Shown: piece by piece, positions 52,658 through 62,709 of the stretch
How positions within the stretch are numbered: position 1 is the stretch's first letter
Layout: each line of letters begins with the position of its first letter
Assembly: GCF_014205885.1 (NCBI RefSeq)
Contig: NZ_JACHFB010000001.1
Location: 310,001 to 374,000 of the forward strand
Direction: 5' to 3'
Origin: Borreliella californiensis
GTDB lineage: Bacteria; Spirochaetota; Spirochaetia; Borreliales; Borreliaceae
Length of the DNA: 64,000 bases
Notes under the pieces: model-generated
Databases searched by the model: none
What the model saw: only the letters and a program-made list of their open reading frames with translations
What the model was told of the DNA's origin: nothing
Position numbers and translations under genes: made by a program

Positions 52658-53545
52658 ATGAGTAAAATTTTTTTGTTATTTAAAGTAGGTTTCTTTTTTT
52701 TTAAAATAATTTGTGTTTTTTCTTATCCAGAAATAAAAAATTTTTCAAGAAAAGATCCTATTTTTGCTGATCTTAAAATTAAAGTTTTAAAATATAACAA
52801 AAAACAGCATATTCCTTTATTTTTTTATTTGTATAAAGTTAAAAAAGGAGATACTTTTTTTAAAATTGCCAATAAAATAAATGGATGGCAGTCTGGCATT
52901 GCTACTGTTAATTTATTAGATTCTCCTGTTGTGAGTGTTGGACAAGAGATTCTTATTCCTAGCAAAAAAGGAGTTTTTGTTTTTGATAGTAAAGATTATA
53001 GGTTTAATAATTTACTTTTAGCAACAAGAGATCTTACTAAAGCTGAAAAGGTAAAAATTAAAAGGAATGAGAGAGTTTATGAATTTTATTTTTTTGATTT
53101 TGTCAAGAATCCAGATTTTGGACTTTTTTCAGGCACGGAGTTACTTTTTTTCTTAAATTCCAACTTTATTTTTCCTTTGAAAAAATTTATTGTTAGTTCT
53201 GATTTTGGATTTAGAAATGATCCTTTCACTGGCAATAAAAGTTTTCATACGGGAATAGATCTTGCAGCTCCAATGAATACAGAAGTGTATTCTTCTTCTT
53301 CTGGAATAGTCATTGAAGTTGGATACAATGATCTTTATGGTAATTTTGTTGTAGTTGGTCATAAAAATAATATTAAATCTCTTTATGGGCATTTAAATTC
53401 ATATTCTGTAAGGATAGGGGATTTTGTTAAATCGGGTGAATTTCTTGGAAGAGTGGGGCAAACGGGGCGTTCAACAGGGCCCCATTTACACTTTGAAATA
53501 TTAAAAAAAAATATTCCCATTAACCCCTTAAAGTTTTTAAAGTAA
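52658..53545 (+). CDS. LysM and M23 peptidase domain protein
   Basis: A 295-residue envelope protein with an N-terminal signal/anchor (about 4-22), a LysM-type module (YKVKKGDTFFKIANKINGW, then VSVGQEILIPS, about 66-108) that binds glycan, and a C-terminal M23 zinc metallopeptidase domain. The zinc ligands appear as FHTGIDLAA (H-x3-D) and HLHFEI (H-x-H), with a middle GHLNSYSV His. Because these ligands are intact, it may be a true endopeptidase and not only an NlpD-type amidase activator. It stands alone; the 246 bases after it hold nothing I can support. Confidence 0.92.
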   Translation: MSKIFLLFKVGFFFFKIICVFSYPEIKNFSRKDPIFADLKIKVLKYNKKQHIPLFFYLYKVKKGDTFFKIANKINGWQSGIATVNLLDSPVVSVGQEILIPSKKGVFVFDSKDYRFNNLLLATRDLTKAEKVKIKRNERVYEFYFFDFVKNPDFGLFSGTELLFFLNSNFIFPLKKFIVSSDFGFRNDPFTGNKSFHTGIDLAAPMNTEVYSSSSGIVIEVGYNDLYGNFVVVGHKNNIKSLYGHLNSYSVRIGDFVKSGEFLGRVGQTGRSTGPHLHFEILKKNIPINPLKFLK

Positions 53546-53791
53546 GGCTAGTTGCAAGCCAGCTAAATATATGATATTATCAAATTGTATTTATTATTAA
53601 TAAATAATGGTGTATAATTATTTGTTTGATAAAAATATTTTTACACTTTTGCATCAAGATTTTAAAAGAAAGTGTTTCATTTTAATATAATTATTGACAT
53701 TAAAAAATTTTTTGGTTTCAAAACTATACATTTAATTTAAAGCAATGTTATTTTTTTGTATTGATTATAATTTAATAATTTGAAATAAATC

Positions 53792-55150
53792 TTATTGATC
53801 AATGTGATATTCGATTATTTTATTGTGTAAAGTTTTTCTTCCTATTTTTAGTATTTCGGCGCACTTGCTCTTGTTGTTTTTAGAATGAAAAAGCGTTTGT
53901 TTTATTATTTCTTTTTCAGCTTCTTTTAGACTAATTCCTATTGGTAATGTTATTTTAAATATAAGATTTTCATTATTTTTGATTTTTACTGGCAAATCTT
54001 CTTTAGTGATTTGTTTGCCTTTTGATAATATTAATGCGCTTTCAAGTACATTTTTTAATTCTCTAATATTTCCTGGCCAATCGTAATAATATAGAGCTTT
54101 CATTGCATCTTTAGAAAGAGTTTTTTCTTCTCTATTGTTTTCTTTTGCAACATCTTTTATTAGTATGTTTGTTAAATAGGATATATCATCTTTCCTCTCT
54201 CTTAAAGGGGGTATGTTTATATTAATAATATTTAATCTATAAAATAAATCTTCTCTAAATTTTTCCTTTTTAATTTCTTCTTCAATGTTTTTGTTTGTTG
54301 CAGCCAGAAGCCTGATATCAACTTTAATTGTAGTTTCTCCTCCAACACGTTCAAAGGTTTTGTTTTGTAGCACTCTTAAAAGTTTAACTTGAATTTCAGG
54401 CGAAATTTCTGCTATCTCATCAAGGAAAATTGTGCCTTTGTTTGCAAGTTCAAATCTGCCTTTTTTTTGGGAAATTGCTCCAGTGAATGCTCCTTTTTCA
54501 TGGCCGAAAAGTTCGCTTTCAAGGATGCTTTCAGAAAGTGCGGCGCAATTTACTTTTATAAATGGTTTGTCATTTCTATTTGAAAGATCAAAAATAGCAT
54601 CTGCTATTATTTCTTTACCAACACCGCTTTCGCCCGTTATAAGAATAGATGCATTTGATTTTGCTATTTTTATTACAAGTTCAAAAATTTTTTGCATTAA
54701 TAGTGATTTTCCCATGATTTTTTCATAGTATTTTAGGTCTTTTCTTATTAGAATATTTTCTAAATTGGCATTTTCATTATCGTTATTTTCTTTTTTATTT
54801 AACGATCTTTTTATTATTAGCAAAAGCCTTTCAAGATCTAAGGGTTTTGTTAAAAAATCGTAAGCACCTTCTCTCATGGCATCTACGGCAGAATCAACTG
54901 TTCCGTGGGCAGTTAGAATAATAAAAGGTATTCCTAAGTTTTTTTCTTTAACTATTTTGAGCAATTTTTCTCCAGATATCTGAGGCATTCTCAGGTCAGA
55001 TATTATTACATCAAGATTTTCATTTTCAATTGTTTCAAGAGCTTCTTCTCCATCACTAGCAGTGAAAACAAAATATCCTTCATCCTCAAGATAAGTAGCA
55101 ATTCCTTCTCTAATATTCTTTTCATCATCAGCTACAAGTATTTTGCTCAT
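53792..55150 (-). CDS. rrp2: Rrp2, NtrC-type response regulator / sigma-54 activator
   Basis: Enhancer-binding protein that drives sigma-54 transcription of rpoS in Lyme Borrelia; that promoter is in this same window at 62674-62690. The 452-residue product has a receiver domain with phospho-accepting Asp52 (ISDLRMP), an AAA+ domain with GESGVGKE (Walker A) and the sigma-54 contact loop EKGAFTGA, and a C-terminal Fis-type helix-turn-helix (KSKCAEILKIGRKTLHNKI). The frame begins at a TTG at 55156. I chose ATG 55150, which is 8 bases from GAAGGG and puts the key Asp at 52. It starts 2 bases after the hk2 stop. Confidence 0.97.
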   Translation of the reverse strand: MSKILVADDEKNIREGIATYLEDEGYFVFTASDGEEALETIENENLDVIISDLRMPQISGEKLLKIVKEKNLGIPFIILTAHGTVDSAVDAMREGAYDFLTKPLDLERLLLIIKRSLNKKENNDNENANLENILIRKDLKYYEKIMGKSLLMQKIFELVIKIAKSNASILITGESGVGKEIIADAIFDLSNRNDKPFIKVNCAALSESILESELFGHEKGAFTGAISQKKGRFELANKGTIFLDEIAEISPEIQVKLLRVLQNKTFERVGGETTIKVDIRLLAATNKNIEEEIKKEKFREDLFYRLNIININIPPLRERKDDISYLTNILIKDVAKENNREEKTLSKDAMKALYYYDWPGNIRELKNVLESALILSKGKQITKEDLPVKIKNNENLIFKITLPIGISLKEAEKEIIKQTLFHSKNNKSKCAEILKIGRKTLHNKIIEYHIDQ

Positions 55151-55152
55151 TT

Positions 55153-56301
55153 TCAATACCCTTCAATTAAAATATTTTTTTTATTTAGTTTAGGAAGTGT
55201 AATTGTAAAAATAGCGCCATTGCCTTCTTTGCTTTCCACAAAAATTTCACCTCCAAGCTCTTTTATTATTTTATAAGAAATAGTAAGGCCTATTCCACTT
55301 CCTTTTTCTTTTGTGCTGAATTGAGGTTTAAATATTTCCTCTTTTACTTCATCTTTTATTCCATTTCCATTATCTTTTATGTTTATATGTATTTTATTGT
55401 CTTTTTCAAAAAGAAAAATTTCTATTTTTTTTATTTCTTTTTTTGTTTCAAGGAGTGCTTCTTCTGCATTTTTAACTATGTTTATAATAACTTGTTTTAA
55501 CAGTTTCTCATCAATGAGAATGTTGCTTATTTTGTTTAAATTAAGCAATAGTTTTATGTTTTTGTTTTCTAATCCAGGATTTAACAATTCACATACACTG
55601 CTTATTACTTGTTTAATATCTTTTTCTTGTAAGTTGATTTTTATTGGCCTTACGGTTAATAAAAATTCTGTTACTATTTTATCTACTCTGTTTATTTCTT
55701 CTTTTATTACTTTAAAATAATTTTCAGCTTTGCTATTTTTTATTTTTTCTTTTTCAATTTCTTTTTTTAGCAGTTGTAAATTTATATCGATTGCTCCAAG
55801 TGGGTTTTTGATTTCATGGGCAATATTTCTTGCATGTCTTGTAAAAGAGGCTAAAGCCTCAACTCTTCTAAACAGCTCCTCTTTCTTTTTTTTCTCTTTA
55901 ATGTCTTCGATTAAGATAATGTTGCCTTCAAGTTTTTTTTCTTTTACATAAGGCATAAATGAAATTTTAATATATATGCTGTTTGAGATTGGAACTTCTA
56001 ATCCTATTATTTTATCTTCTGTTCTAACTAGTTCTTTTATTAAATTTATTAAGATTGGAATTTGAATATCATCAAGAATTTCTATTTTTGATTTAGATGT
56101 TAAAGTTAAAATTTGGTATAAAATCTTGTTTGAGTAGATTATATTGTTTTGTTTGTCAAGCACAATGATTCCTTCATTAATTGATGCAAATATTCCGTCA
56201 TATATTTCTATTTTTTTGTAAATTTGTTCAATAAATTTAGTTTTTTGCTCATTAGATAATTTGTTGAGTTTTGTTAAAGCTTTTTTAAAAAAATTATTCA
56301 T
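55153..56301 (-). CDS. hk2: Hk2, cytoplasmic PAS-domain sensor histidine kinase
   Basis: Partner kinase of Rrp2. The 382-residue protein has no membrane segment, so it senses an internal signal. A PAS domain at about 35-135 is followed by the H-box with His162 (HEIKNPLGA), then the N-box (VIINIVKNAEEALLE), G1 (IKDNGNGIKDEV) and G2 (STKEKGSGIGLTISYKII in part) of the ATPase domain. Its start overlaps the stop of the holB gene by four bases and rrp2 follows directly, so it is made from the murG-cvpA-holB transcript. Confidence 0.95.
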   Translation of the reverse strand: MNNFFKKALTKLNKLSNEQKTKFIEQIYKKIEIYDGIFASINEGIIVLDKQNNIIYSNKILYQILTLTSKSKIEILDDIQIPILINLIKELVRTEDKIIGLEVPISNSIYIKISFMPYVKEKKLEGNIILIEDIKEKKKKEELFRRVEALASFTRHARNIAHEIKNPLGAIDINLQLLKKEIEKEKIKNSKAENYFKVIKEEINRVDKIVTEFLLTVRPIKINLQEKDIKQVISSVCELLNPGLENKNIKLLLNLNKISNILIDEKLLKQVIINIVKNAEEALLETKKEIKKIEIFLFEKDNKIHINIKDNGNGIKDEVKEEIFKPQFSTKEKGSGIGLTISYKIIKELGGEIFVESKEGNGAIFTITLPKLNKKNILIEGY

Positions 56302-57344
56302 ATCTCCTCATAATTTAGCATCAAGTTTTCTATTATTAATTTTTTATTTTGATTATAAGGGCGATATTTGTAAATATTTTTCAAATGTTGTGTATATTTG
56401 AGATATTGATTTATGTTTATCTTGTTTTCTAAAAAATCTTTTCTAATGTTAATTGTAAGTTCGTTTAAAAATAGTTTAAAGCTTTGATCATCTTTTATAA
56501 ATTCGCTTTCTTCAAGATTAAATATGGATTTTTTTTCTTTTATTATATTTAGAATTTTTATCAATTCTTTTTTTATTTTTTTGCTTTCTTCTTTGTAAAA
56601 TGAGGCGAAATACTCTTCAATTGTTATATCTTTATTTATTAGAAAGCTTTCCTTGAATCTTTGAATTTCTAGGCTTCTTTCTGGTTTTGAAAAATTGTAG
56701 ACTCTAAGTCTTGAAAGTATTGTTTTTGGTATTTTGTTTTTATTTCTTGCTGTTAAGATAAAGTAAATATTTGAAGGGGGCTCTTCTAGTATTTTTAAAA
56801 GTGAATTGTGCACGTTGAATGATAAATTTTCGATTTCGTTTATGTATATTACCTTTGATTTTTCTTTTTCAGAAAAAATCCAAGTTTGAATTTTTTTTAC
56901 ATCATGAACAGTAATAGTATGATTTATTTCTTTGTTTATATTTTCTATATTTTTTATAAGCTCATTTTTTATGTTTTCATTGTATTTTTTTTCATAATAA
57001 ACAGAATTAATATAGTTGATATTTTTCTCTATTTTTTTCAAATTTTTTTCATTACTGAAATAACATTTGGTAAAAATTACAGTTTTAATGTATTCTAAGT
57101 ATTTATTTGATATTTGGTGTGAATTTGTAGAAAGATGTGCTTTTGCTTCTACTGTATCGATATTTGAGAAAATGAGCAAATTGGGATTTGTTAAGTTTTT
57201 TCCGTTTAATATTTTTTTTGCAATCTCAATGGCGCTGACTTTTTTTGATGAAAATTTTTCTCCTAGTAAAAGAATTGCATTTGGCAATATTTTTTGATCA
57301 TATGCGTTTATTATGTCTTTGGCAATTTTTGGAAGCATTGTCAT
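56298..57344 (-). CDS. holB: DNA polymerase III delta-prime-like subunit
   Basis: A clamp-loader AAA+ protein of 348 residues. The phrase INEIENLSFNVHNSLLKILEEPPSNIYFILTARNKNKIPKTILSRLRVY (quoted here in pieces: NSLLKILEEPP, ILTARN, TILSRLR) is the family core around Walker B and sensor 1. The P-loop (LLLGEKFSSKKVSA) lacks the canonical GxxGxGK(S/T), as expected for delta-prime, which does not hydrolyse ATP. The zinc module of DnaX is absent. AAGGAA precedes the ATG. It lies between cvpA and hk2. Confidence 0.85.
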   Translation of the reverse strand: MTMLPKIAKDIINAYDQKILPNAILLLGEKFSSKKVSAIEIAKKILNGKNLTNPNLLIFSNIDTVEAKAHLSTNSHQISNKYLEYIKTVIFTKCYFSNEKNLKKIEKNINYINSVYYEKKYNENIKNELIKNIENINKEINHTITVHDVKKIQTWIFSEKEKSKVIYINEIENLSFNVHNSLLKILEEPPSNIYFILTARNKNKIPKTILSRLRVYNFSKPERSLEIQRFKESFLINKDITIEEYFASFYKEESKKIKKELIKILNIIKEKKSIFNLEESEFIKDDQSFKLFLNELTINIRKDFLENKININQYLKYTQHLKNIYKYRPYNQNKKLIIENLMLNYEEI

Positions 57345-57354
57345 TTTTGGTTCC

Positions 57355-57843
57355 TTATTTTGTTTTTGAAATTTTAAAGAGATAGTTTATTCCAGGATTT
57401 AAATAATCAAGTAATTTGCTTTCTTTTAGGAAATATTCAGGTTTAAATATTTGTTGTGAGTGTATTATGTAAACCACGATTGCAATTATTCCAAAAGCTT
57501 CAAGTAGGCCAAGTACTAAGCCTAGTATTCTATTAAAGAATAATAATTTAAGTTGACTTATTATTGATTCTATTAATGATTGTAGGATTAAAAATCCTAT
57601 ATGTATGAGCAGAAAAAATACAAGTAGTGCTTGAATGTAGGATAGTTCAACAATAGGTTCAATCAGTCTTCTAAATTCGTCAGTTTTTTTGTAAAGCAGT
57701 AGTATCAAAACAAAAACTTCAGCAAATCCACTAATTTCTTTAATGAATCCTCTTAAAAATCCTCTAAATCCTAAAGATGTAAAAATTATTATTATTAGTA
57801 TGTCTACTATTCCGGTTATTTTTACAGGATCGTTTGTTATCAT
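57355..57843 (-). CDS. cvpA: CvpA-family membrane protein
   Basis: A 162-residue protein with four membrane helices and the CvpA pattern [19 protein letters not shown] near residues 25-43, then [19 protein letters not shown] and [13 protein letters not shown] further on (R/N-x3-LGxxxGxxxG region). CvpA proteins are needed for envelope integrity or bacteriocin export in other bacteria; the molecular activity is unclear. Its start overlaps the murG stop by four bases and holB follows after 10 bases. Confidence 0.85.
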   Translation of the reverse strand: MITNDPVKITGIVDILIIIIFTSLGFRGFLRGFIKEISGFAEVFVLILLLYKKTDEFRRLIEPIVELSYIQALLVFFLLIHIGFLILQSLIESIISQLKLLFFNRILGLVLGLLEAFGIIAIVVYIIHSQQIFKPEYFLKESKLLDYLNPGINYLFKISKTK

Positions 57844-58931
57844 TTAGATTTTGTCTCCTTAATATCTTTTATTAGTAATTTGGCTATTAAAGTTGAAGAA
57901 TGCTTATTGTTGAATTTTTTGATATTTTCTTTGAGAGAGTTAATTTTTTCTCTATCTTTTAAAGTTTTTTTTATAATTTTTAAAATATTTGTATTTAAAA
58001 TTTCATCTTCATCTATATAAATGCAAGCATTTTGATTTTCTAGTAGTTTTGCATTTTTGATTTGATCTCCTCTAGAGCCTTTTTTAAATGGAATCAAAAT
58101 TATACATGTGCTAGCATTTGCAAATTCTTTTATTGCTCCAGCTCCAGCTCTGCTTATTATTATATTGGAAAAGTTAACTATGCTTGCCATTTCTTCTGCG
58201 TTAAAAAATTGTCTTCTCAGGTAATTGTCTTCTCTTAGGTCATTTAAGTTTTTCCCTGATTGATGGATGAAGTAGATTCCAATGTCCTTTTTAATACAGA
58301 GTGCAAGGTTGTTTAAAGCATTAGCTCCAAGAGATCCTCCAAGTATGCTAACAATTGGCTTGTTAGTGTTTTGTGTCAATTGTTCAATGATTTTGGGGTT
58401 TGGAGTTAAAAATTCTTTTCTTATGGGAGATCCTGTGTATACAATGTTTTTGTGGTTTTTGAAGTATTTTTCGCTTTCTTTAAAGCTTATGTGTATTTTA
58501 TTTGCGAATTTAGAGTTAATTTTTGTTGCAAGTCCAGGGTCTAGATCCATTTCATGGGTTATTCTTTTTATTTTTAGCAAGCTAGATGCAATAATTGTAG
58601 GAGTTGAAACAAATCCCCCAGTTGCATAGATAATCTGAGGTTTATATTTTTGTAAAATGTAGAAGCTTTTTATTATTCCAAGTATTACTTTGAAAAAGTC
58701 AGTAAAGTTTTGAAAAGAAAAATAGCGTCTAAGTTTTCCGCAGGGAACCGAAATAAACTTAATATTATTTTGTTCTTTTATTAATTTTTCTTCTATAGAA
58801 TTTTTTTTGCCTATCCAAAAAAATTCAATTTCATTGTCAAATTCTTTTAATGTCTGTATTATGGATATTCCTGGAAATACGTGCCCTCCAGTTCCTCCTC
58901 CTGTAAAAAATATTATTTTTTTATTTGACAT
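57840..58931 (-). CDS. murG: MurG, lipid II synthase (UDP-GlcNAc transferase)
   Basis: Adds GlcNAc to lipid I at the inner face of the membrane to make lipid II. The 363-residue GT-B enzyme shows the first glycine loop [42 protein letters not shown], the second loop [12 protein letters not shown] and the UDP-GlcNAc site [14 protein letters not shown]. The frame begins at ATG 58946 (five more residues). I chose 58931, where related proteins begin, though no clear ribosome site supports either. It heads the operon murG-cvpA-holB-hk2-rrp2. Confidence 0.96.
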   Translation of the reverse strand: MSNKKIIFFTGGGTGGHVFPGISIIQTLKEFDNEIEFFWIGKKNSIEEKLIKEQNNIKFISVPCGKLRRYFSFQNFTDFFKVILGIIKSFYILQKYKPQIIYATGGFVSTPTIIASSLLKIKRITHEMDLDPGLATKINSKFANKIHISFKESEKYFKNHKNIVYTGSPIRKEFLTPNPKIIEQLTQNTNKPIVSILGGSLGANALNNLALCIKKDIGIYFIHQSGKNLNDLREDNYLRRQFFNAEEMASIVNFSNIIISRAGAGAIKEFANASTCIILIPFKKGSRGDQIKNAKLLENQNACIYIDEDEILNTNILKIIKKTLKDREKINSLKENIKKFNNKHSSTLIAKLLIKDIKETKSK

Positions 58932-59077
58932 ATGTTTTTTACTCATAAAAATAACAAAGCACTATCTTTGTAATAGATTTTTTGTACATTTTATTTTAGC
59001 AATATATTTTAATTCAAATATTTTCTTTGTACTAAAATAGATTCATTCTTTAAAATTGAATTTAATGAAATTTAAAT

Positions 59078-59872
59078 TCAAAATGTATTTTTTAAAAAAT
59101 TTTCAATCTGAACCCCTTCTTTTTTTAAAGCATTTTCTTTAATTGAATCTTTTATTATTAAGTGAATGGCTTTTGTTGTTTTTTCTAGGGCTTTTTCTAT
59201 TTCGAATTTTTCCAAGTATCCTATAAGCAAGCTGGTAAATAAGTCTCCTGTTCCACTGAAATTTTTTTCTAATTTTTCTAAAAAAAACTCTGAGTATTCT
59301 TTGTTTTCAGGATTGTAACAAATGTTTCCTAAAAGATCTCCTTTTTTGACGCTTGTAACAACTACTATTCCTTTTGTATCAAGATTTAATATTGCTTTTA
59401 TGATATCATCTTTGTTGTTAAGTTGTGAGCTTTTGCTTAGCATTTCAAGCTCTGTGATATTGGGCGTTATTATGTTTGCATGTTTTATGATTTTTCTAAA
59501 TCCACTAATTATTTTATTATCAAATATAGGGTAAATTCTTCCATCATCAGCAAATACAGGGTCAATTACAATTTTTTCAAATTTTATTAATTTAATTATT
59601 TTTTCTATTGTTATTTGTTGTTTTTCGCTTCCCAGAAACCCGGTATAGAGTATGTCAAAGTGTTCATTTTGTTCTTTCCACATATTGATAAATTTTTCTA
59701 AATGATCGGTTAAATCTACTATTTCAAATTTTTTATAAGCTGTGGAAGCAGAAAGGACGGCTGTCACAAAAGGACAAACTTGCATATTAAATGAAGATAT
59801 TATTGGTATGCATATTGTAAGAGATGTTCTTCCCATGCTTGAAATATCATGCATTGCTAAAATTCTTTTCAT
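59078..59872 (-). CDS. pdxK: Pyridoxal/pyridoxine kinase, PdxK/PdxY-like
   Basis: Phosphorylates vitamin B6 vitamers to pyridoxal phosphate; salvage matters in an organism with no de novo B6 pathway. The 264-residue ribokinase-fold protein has [16 protein letters not shown] at the start, [28 protein letters not shown] (typical of PdxK/ThiD) and the anion hole/catalytic Asp in [15 protein letters not shown]. Its start lies 26 bases inside the end of tsaD, so the two are translationally linked. A 146-base gap (to murG) follows, with nothing notable. Confidence 0.93.
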   Translation of the reverse strand: MKRILAMHDISSMGRTSLTICIPIISSFNMQVCPFVTAVLSASTAYKKFEIVDLTDHLEKFINMWKEQNEHFDILYTGFLGSEKQQITIEKIIKLIKFEKIVIDPVFADDGRIYPIFDNKIISGFRKIIKHANIITPNITELEMLSKSSQLNNKDDIIKAILNLDTKGIVVVTSVKKGDLLGNICYNPENKEYSEFFLEKLEKNFSGTGDLFTSLLIGYLEKFEIEKALEKTTKAIHLIIKDSIKENALKKEGVQIENFLKNTF

Positions 59873-60887
59873 TATTTTTCCCCTTATACTGGTTTTTATA
59901 ATTTTCTATTCTTGAATTTGCATCGATTTCGATTGGACTTTCTCCATATTTTAAATACATATTAAATCCAAGTCCTGCAATCATTGCTCCATTATCTGTG
60001 CAAAGGTCAAGAGGAGGGTAGTATGTTTGTATTTTAAGTTTATTTATTTTTTCTCTTAAATATAGATTGCTTGCAACACCACCTGCTATTACCAATTTGT
60101 TGATTTGAGTATCTTTTATAGCTCTTTTTAGCGGGGTGATCAGATTTTCAAAGGCAGCTTTTTGGAAGCTTGCAGCTATATTGTTTTTTGTTGTTGGATT
60201 ATCTTTGCTTTTGAATTTTTCGAGTTGGTGTATGCAGGCTGTTTTTAGTCCAGAGTATGAAAAATCATACCAGTTTTCTTTTTTTTTAAAGATGGTAACT
60301 GGAAATTGAAATGTGTTTTCATCTCCATTTTTAGATATTTGTTCGATGTTTGGACCTCCCGGAAACCCCATATCATAATGTTTTGCTACTTTGTCAAAAG
60401 CCTCTCCGCAAGAATCATCTAGAGTTCTTCCAAGTATTTCAACATCATCGAAATTTTTTTGCTTAGCAATTAATGTATGTCCACCGCTTAATAATAATGA
60501 TATAAATGGATATTCTATTTTTGAGTGCATTAAAGGAGCGTAAAGATGGCCTAAGATGTGATCAATGCAAATAATAGGTTTTTTTAATGAAATTGCTAAA
60601 CCTTTGGCAAAATTTAATCCAACTATTAAAGATCCAATAAGTCCAGGTCTAGATGTTACAGCTATTAAATCAATTTCAGATATTTTAGTATTTGCTTTTT
60701 TGAGTGCTTTTATACAAACAGACATAATAGCTTCAGTATGAAGTCTTGAGGCAATCTCAGGGACTATGCCATAATATTTTTTGTGTTCTTTTTGATTTAA
60801 TTTTATATTGCTTAAAATATGAATTCCATTTTCTACTACAGCTACGCAACAGTCGTCACAAGAGGTTTCTATTCCAAGTACTTTCAT
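59847..60887 (-). CDS. tsaD: TsaD, tRNA threonylcarbamoyl transferase
   Basis: Transfers the threonylcarbamoyl group from the TsaC product to A37 of ANN-reading tRNAs. The 346-residue ASKHA-fold protein has [14 protein letters not shown] at the start, the metal-binding [17 protein letters not shown], the [13 protein letters not shown] signature region, and [13 protein letters not shown]. TsaC is at 25055-26068 in this window; TsaB and TsaE would be elsewhere. Its start overlaps the stop of the upstream deacetylase-like gene (ATGA). Confidence 0.96.
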   Translation of the reverse strand: MKVLGIETSCDDCCVAVVENGIHILSNIKLNQKEHKKYYGIVPEIASRLHTEAIMSVCIKALKKANTKISEIDLIAVTSRPGLIGSLIVGLNFAKGLAISLKKPIICIDHILGHLYAPLMHSKIEYPFISLLLSGGHTLIAKQKNFDDVEILGRTLDDSCGEAFDKVAKHYDMGFPGGPNIEQISKNGDENTFQFPVTIFKKKENWYDFSYSGLKTACIHQLEKFKSKDNPTTKNNIAASFQKAAFENLITPLKRAIKDTQINKLVIAGGVASNLYLREKINKLKIQTYYPPLDLCTDNGAMIAGLGFNMYLKYGESPIEIDANSRIENYKNQYKGKNNEKNFSNA

Positions 60888-61762
60888 CTGATTGTTTCCT
60901 CGTAAAGATTTAATAAGTTGTCGAATTCGAATTCCTGGTTCAAATCAGGCCCTTCTTTTTTAAGGACTTTTAGCGTATTTTTAGACCAAATGTGACCGAT
61001 TACTTTCACCATTCCGTTTTTTCTGGCAATATTTTTTGCTTTTTCAAGTTCCTTGATTACGGACTCTTCTGTGTCTTTGCTATCAAGAAATACGTCTCTT
61101 TTTTCTACTTTAACCCCAATTTCTTTGCCTATTATTTCTGGTACGCTTCCTGCAATAGTTACGCTGTCGAAAAAATATCTGTCAATCTTTTTAAGCTTTT
61201 CTAAAATTATTTTCATCAAATCTTTGTTTGAAGTGATTAAACTTCCCATATGGTTATTCATTATTTTTACATCAGGATACTTTTCAAAAGCTTTTTCGAT
61301 TTTTTTGTATATGTCTTCTTTTTTATCTTTTATGTTTATATGAAATTTTTCTATTGAATTTCTATGTTTTGATTGCATTGGGAAATGTATTATTACTGAT
61401 TTGTTAGCATTTTTTAGTTTTTTGTATAAATTCATTGATTTTGGTAAAAATGGAATAATGGCATAATTTATTTTAAGATTAAGTTTTATAAATTGTTCTA
61501 GCATAAATTCATCATAACCCACGTCGTCGATGATTAAGTAAAACTTAGGCTTGCTTTTATCTTTTTTATCTGTTTTGTTGTTTTTTATTATCAAGCTTTC
61601 TTTTTGTATTTTTTTAAACTTATTTTTAAGTGGGACATTTGCAACTTTTGAATTGTTGTTAAAATATAAAAAACTTGCAAATGTTTGAGTTATTGTAATA
61701 ATAGAAATTATAATAAAAACTATAATAATAAACTTATTTTTTTTAATATAAAATATAAACAT
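60884..61762 (-). CDS. Divergent polysaccharide deacetylase family protein
   Basis: A 292-residue protein with a membrane anchor (about 9-32), a lysine-rich linker and a domain of the divergent polysaccharide deacetylase (YibQ/DUF610) group. Hallmarks are [36 protein letters not shown] and RYFFDS. In such proteins these Asp and His residues sit where NodB-type enzymes bind zinc, but activity is unproven. Its ATG lies within an 11-bp inverted repeat that begins just after rpoS. It is followed by tsaD with a four-base overlap, and rpoS is 50 bases upstream on the same strand. Confidence 0.85.
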   Translation of the reverse strand: MFIFYIKKNKFIIIVFIIISIITITQTFASFLYFNNNSKVANVPLKNKFKKIQKESLIIKNNKTDKKDKSKPKFYLIIDDVGYDEFMLEQFIKLNLKINYAIIPFLPKSMNLYKKLKNANKSVIIHFPMQSKHRNSIEKFHINIKDKKEDIYKKIEKAFEKYPDVKIMNNHMGSLITSNKDLMKIILEKLKKIDRYFFDSVTIAGSVPEIIGKEIGVKVEKRDVFLDSKDTEESVIKELEKAKNIARKNGMVKVIGHIWSKNTLKVLKKEGPDLNQEFEFDNLLNLYEETIR

Positions 61763-61807
61763 TCATGACCACTGACTTAAAAGTAGACCAGAACATGTCA
61801 TGAATGT
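61759..61807 (-). promoter_or_regulatory. Inverted repeat covering the start codon downstream of rpoS
   Basis: ACATTCATGAC (61759-61769) and GTCATGAATGT (61797-61807) are exact complements, 27 bases apart. In a minus-strand transcript the stem would include the ATG (61762-61760) of the deacetylase-like gene and begin 5 bases after the rpoS stop. It could act as a weak terminator/attenuator or a translation lock. There is no T-run. Confidence 0.55.
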
Positions 61808-61812
61808 CAATG

Positions 61813-62613
61813 TTAATTTATCTCTTCTTTTAGTTTTTTAAGAACTCTTTTTTCAATCTGTCTTACAGTTTCTGATGATATTCCAAGTTCTGTTGAAATA
61901 TCTTTTAAGGTGCTTTTTTTAGGGCTATTGTCTAGGTTGTATCTTTTTTTGATTATGTATCTTTCCTTTTCATTTAATTTTGTTTCAAGTATATAATTCA
62001 AATGTTTTAGAGTTGAATCTTGTTCAAGGGTAATTTCAGGGTTAAAAGAATTATCCTCGTATAGATTCAAGAGCGTTGAATTTTCAGATCCCTCTATTTC
62101 TTTGTCCAGAGAATATTCTTTTTCAAGATAAGGAATAATTTTTATATATTGGGCAGGAGATAGATTAAATCTTTTCATTATTTCTTCTTTTTTGGGCGAT
62201 TTTTCTTCTTCTGTTAGATATTTATTTATTTGTAGTATTAGATTTTCTTTTCTGTATGGGACTTTCACCAATCTGGTTTTAGTGTTTAATGCTCTTTGTA
62301 GTGATTGTTTGATCCAGAATGATGCATAAGTTGAAAATTTGGTATTTTTATTTGGGTCATATTTTTCAGCAGCTCTTATTAATCCCAAGTTGCCTTCTTG
62401 AATTAAATCTTCAATTTTTAGTCCTTTGCCCGCATATCTTTTTATTATTTTTAAAACAAGTCGCAAATTTGCATTTATCATCTTATTTTTTGCTTTTGCA
62501 TTGCCTCTTTGTATTTGTCCTGCAAGTTTAATTTCTTCTTCGTGAGTAATTAGTTTGTGTTCTCTTACCGATTTTAAATATATGTTTAAATCCTCATTAC
62601 TAAATATATTCAT
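61813..62613 (-). CDS. rpoS: RpoS, alternative sigma factor
   Basis: The sigma factor that switches on mammalian-phase genes such as ospC and dbpBA in Lyme Borrelia. The 266-residue product has sigma region 2 (NANLRLVLKIIKRYAG, DLIQEGNLGLIRAAEKYDP, TKFSTYASFWIKQSLQRA), region 3 (KVPYRKENLI onward) and region 4 with the helix-turn-helix TLKDISTELGISSETVRQIE. Region 1.1 is absent. AAGGGGAG lies about 13 bases before the ATG, longer than ideal. A perfect sigma-54 promoter lies about 60 bases upstream. flgI and a rod protein gene precede it on the same strand, so read-through could give longer rpoS transcripts. Confidence 0.97.
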   Translation of the reverse strand: MNIFSNEDLNIYLKSVREHKLITHEEEIKLAGQIQRGNAKAKNKMINANLRLVLKIIKRYAGKGLKIEDLIQEGNLGLIRAAEKYDPNKNTKFSTYASFWIKQSLQRALNTKTRLVKVPYRKENLILQINKYLTEEEKSPKKEEIMKRFNLSPAQYIKIIPYLEKEYSLDKEIEGSENSTLLNLYEDNSFNPEITLEQDSTLKHLNYILETKLNEKERYIIKKRYNLDNSPKKSTLKDISTELGISSETVRQIEKRVLKKLKEEIN

Positions 62614-62673
62614 AGTATTATATTTTCTCCCCTTTTTTGAATATTGTGATTAAGTTTTGCTACTTAGCTTTCA

Positions 62674-62690
62674 TGCAAAAATTGTGCCAA
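62674..62690 (-). promoter_or_regulatory. Sigma-54 (RpoN) promoter of rpoS
   Basis: On the minus strand, TTGGCAC at 62690-62684, then AATTT, then TTGCA at 62678-62674. This is an exact match to the -24/-12 consensus TGGCAC-N5-TTGC(A/T). It predicts a start near 62662 and a leader of about 50 bases before the rpoS ATG. This is the established Rrp2/RpoN-dependent promoter of the RpoS pathway. Confidence 0.93.
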
Positions 62691-62709
62691 TTTAGTTTAA
62701 AACCATTTT

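Noticed and set aside
53546-53791. Possible regulatory RNA between the M23 gene and rrp2
   Set aside because: AT-rich with several weak AT-only pairings and no convincing promoter or terminator.
56298-57344. Loss of function of holB because of its missing P-loop
   Set aside because: Delta-prime subunits normally lack a working P-loop, so this is expected for the family.
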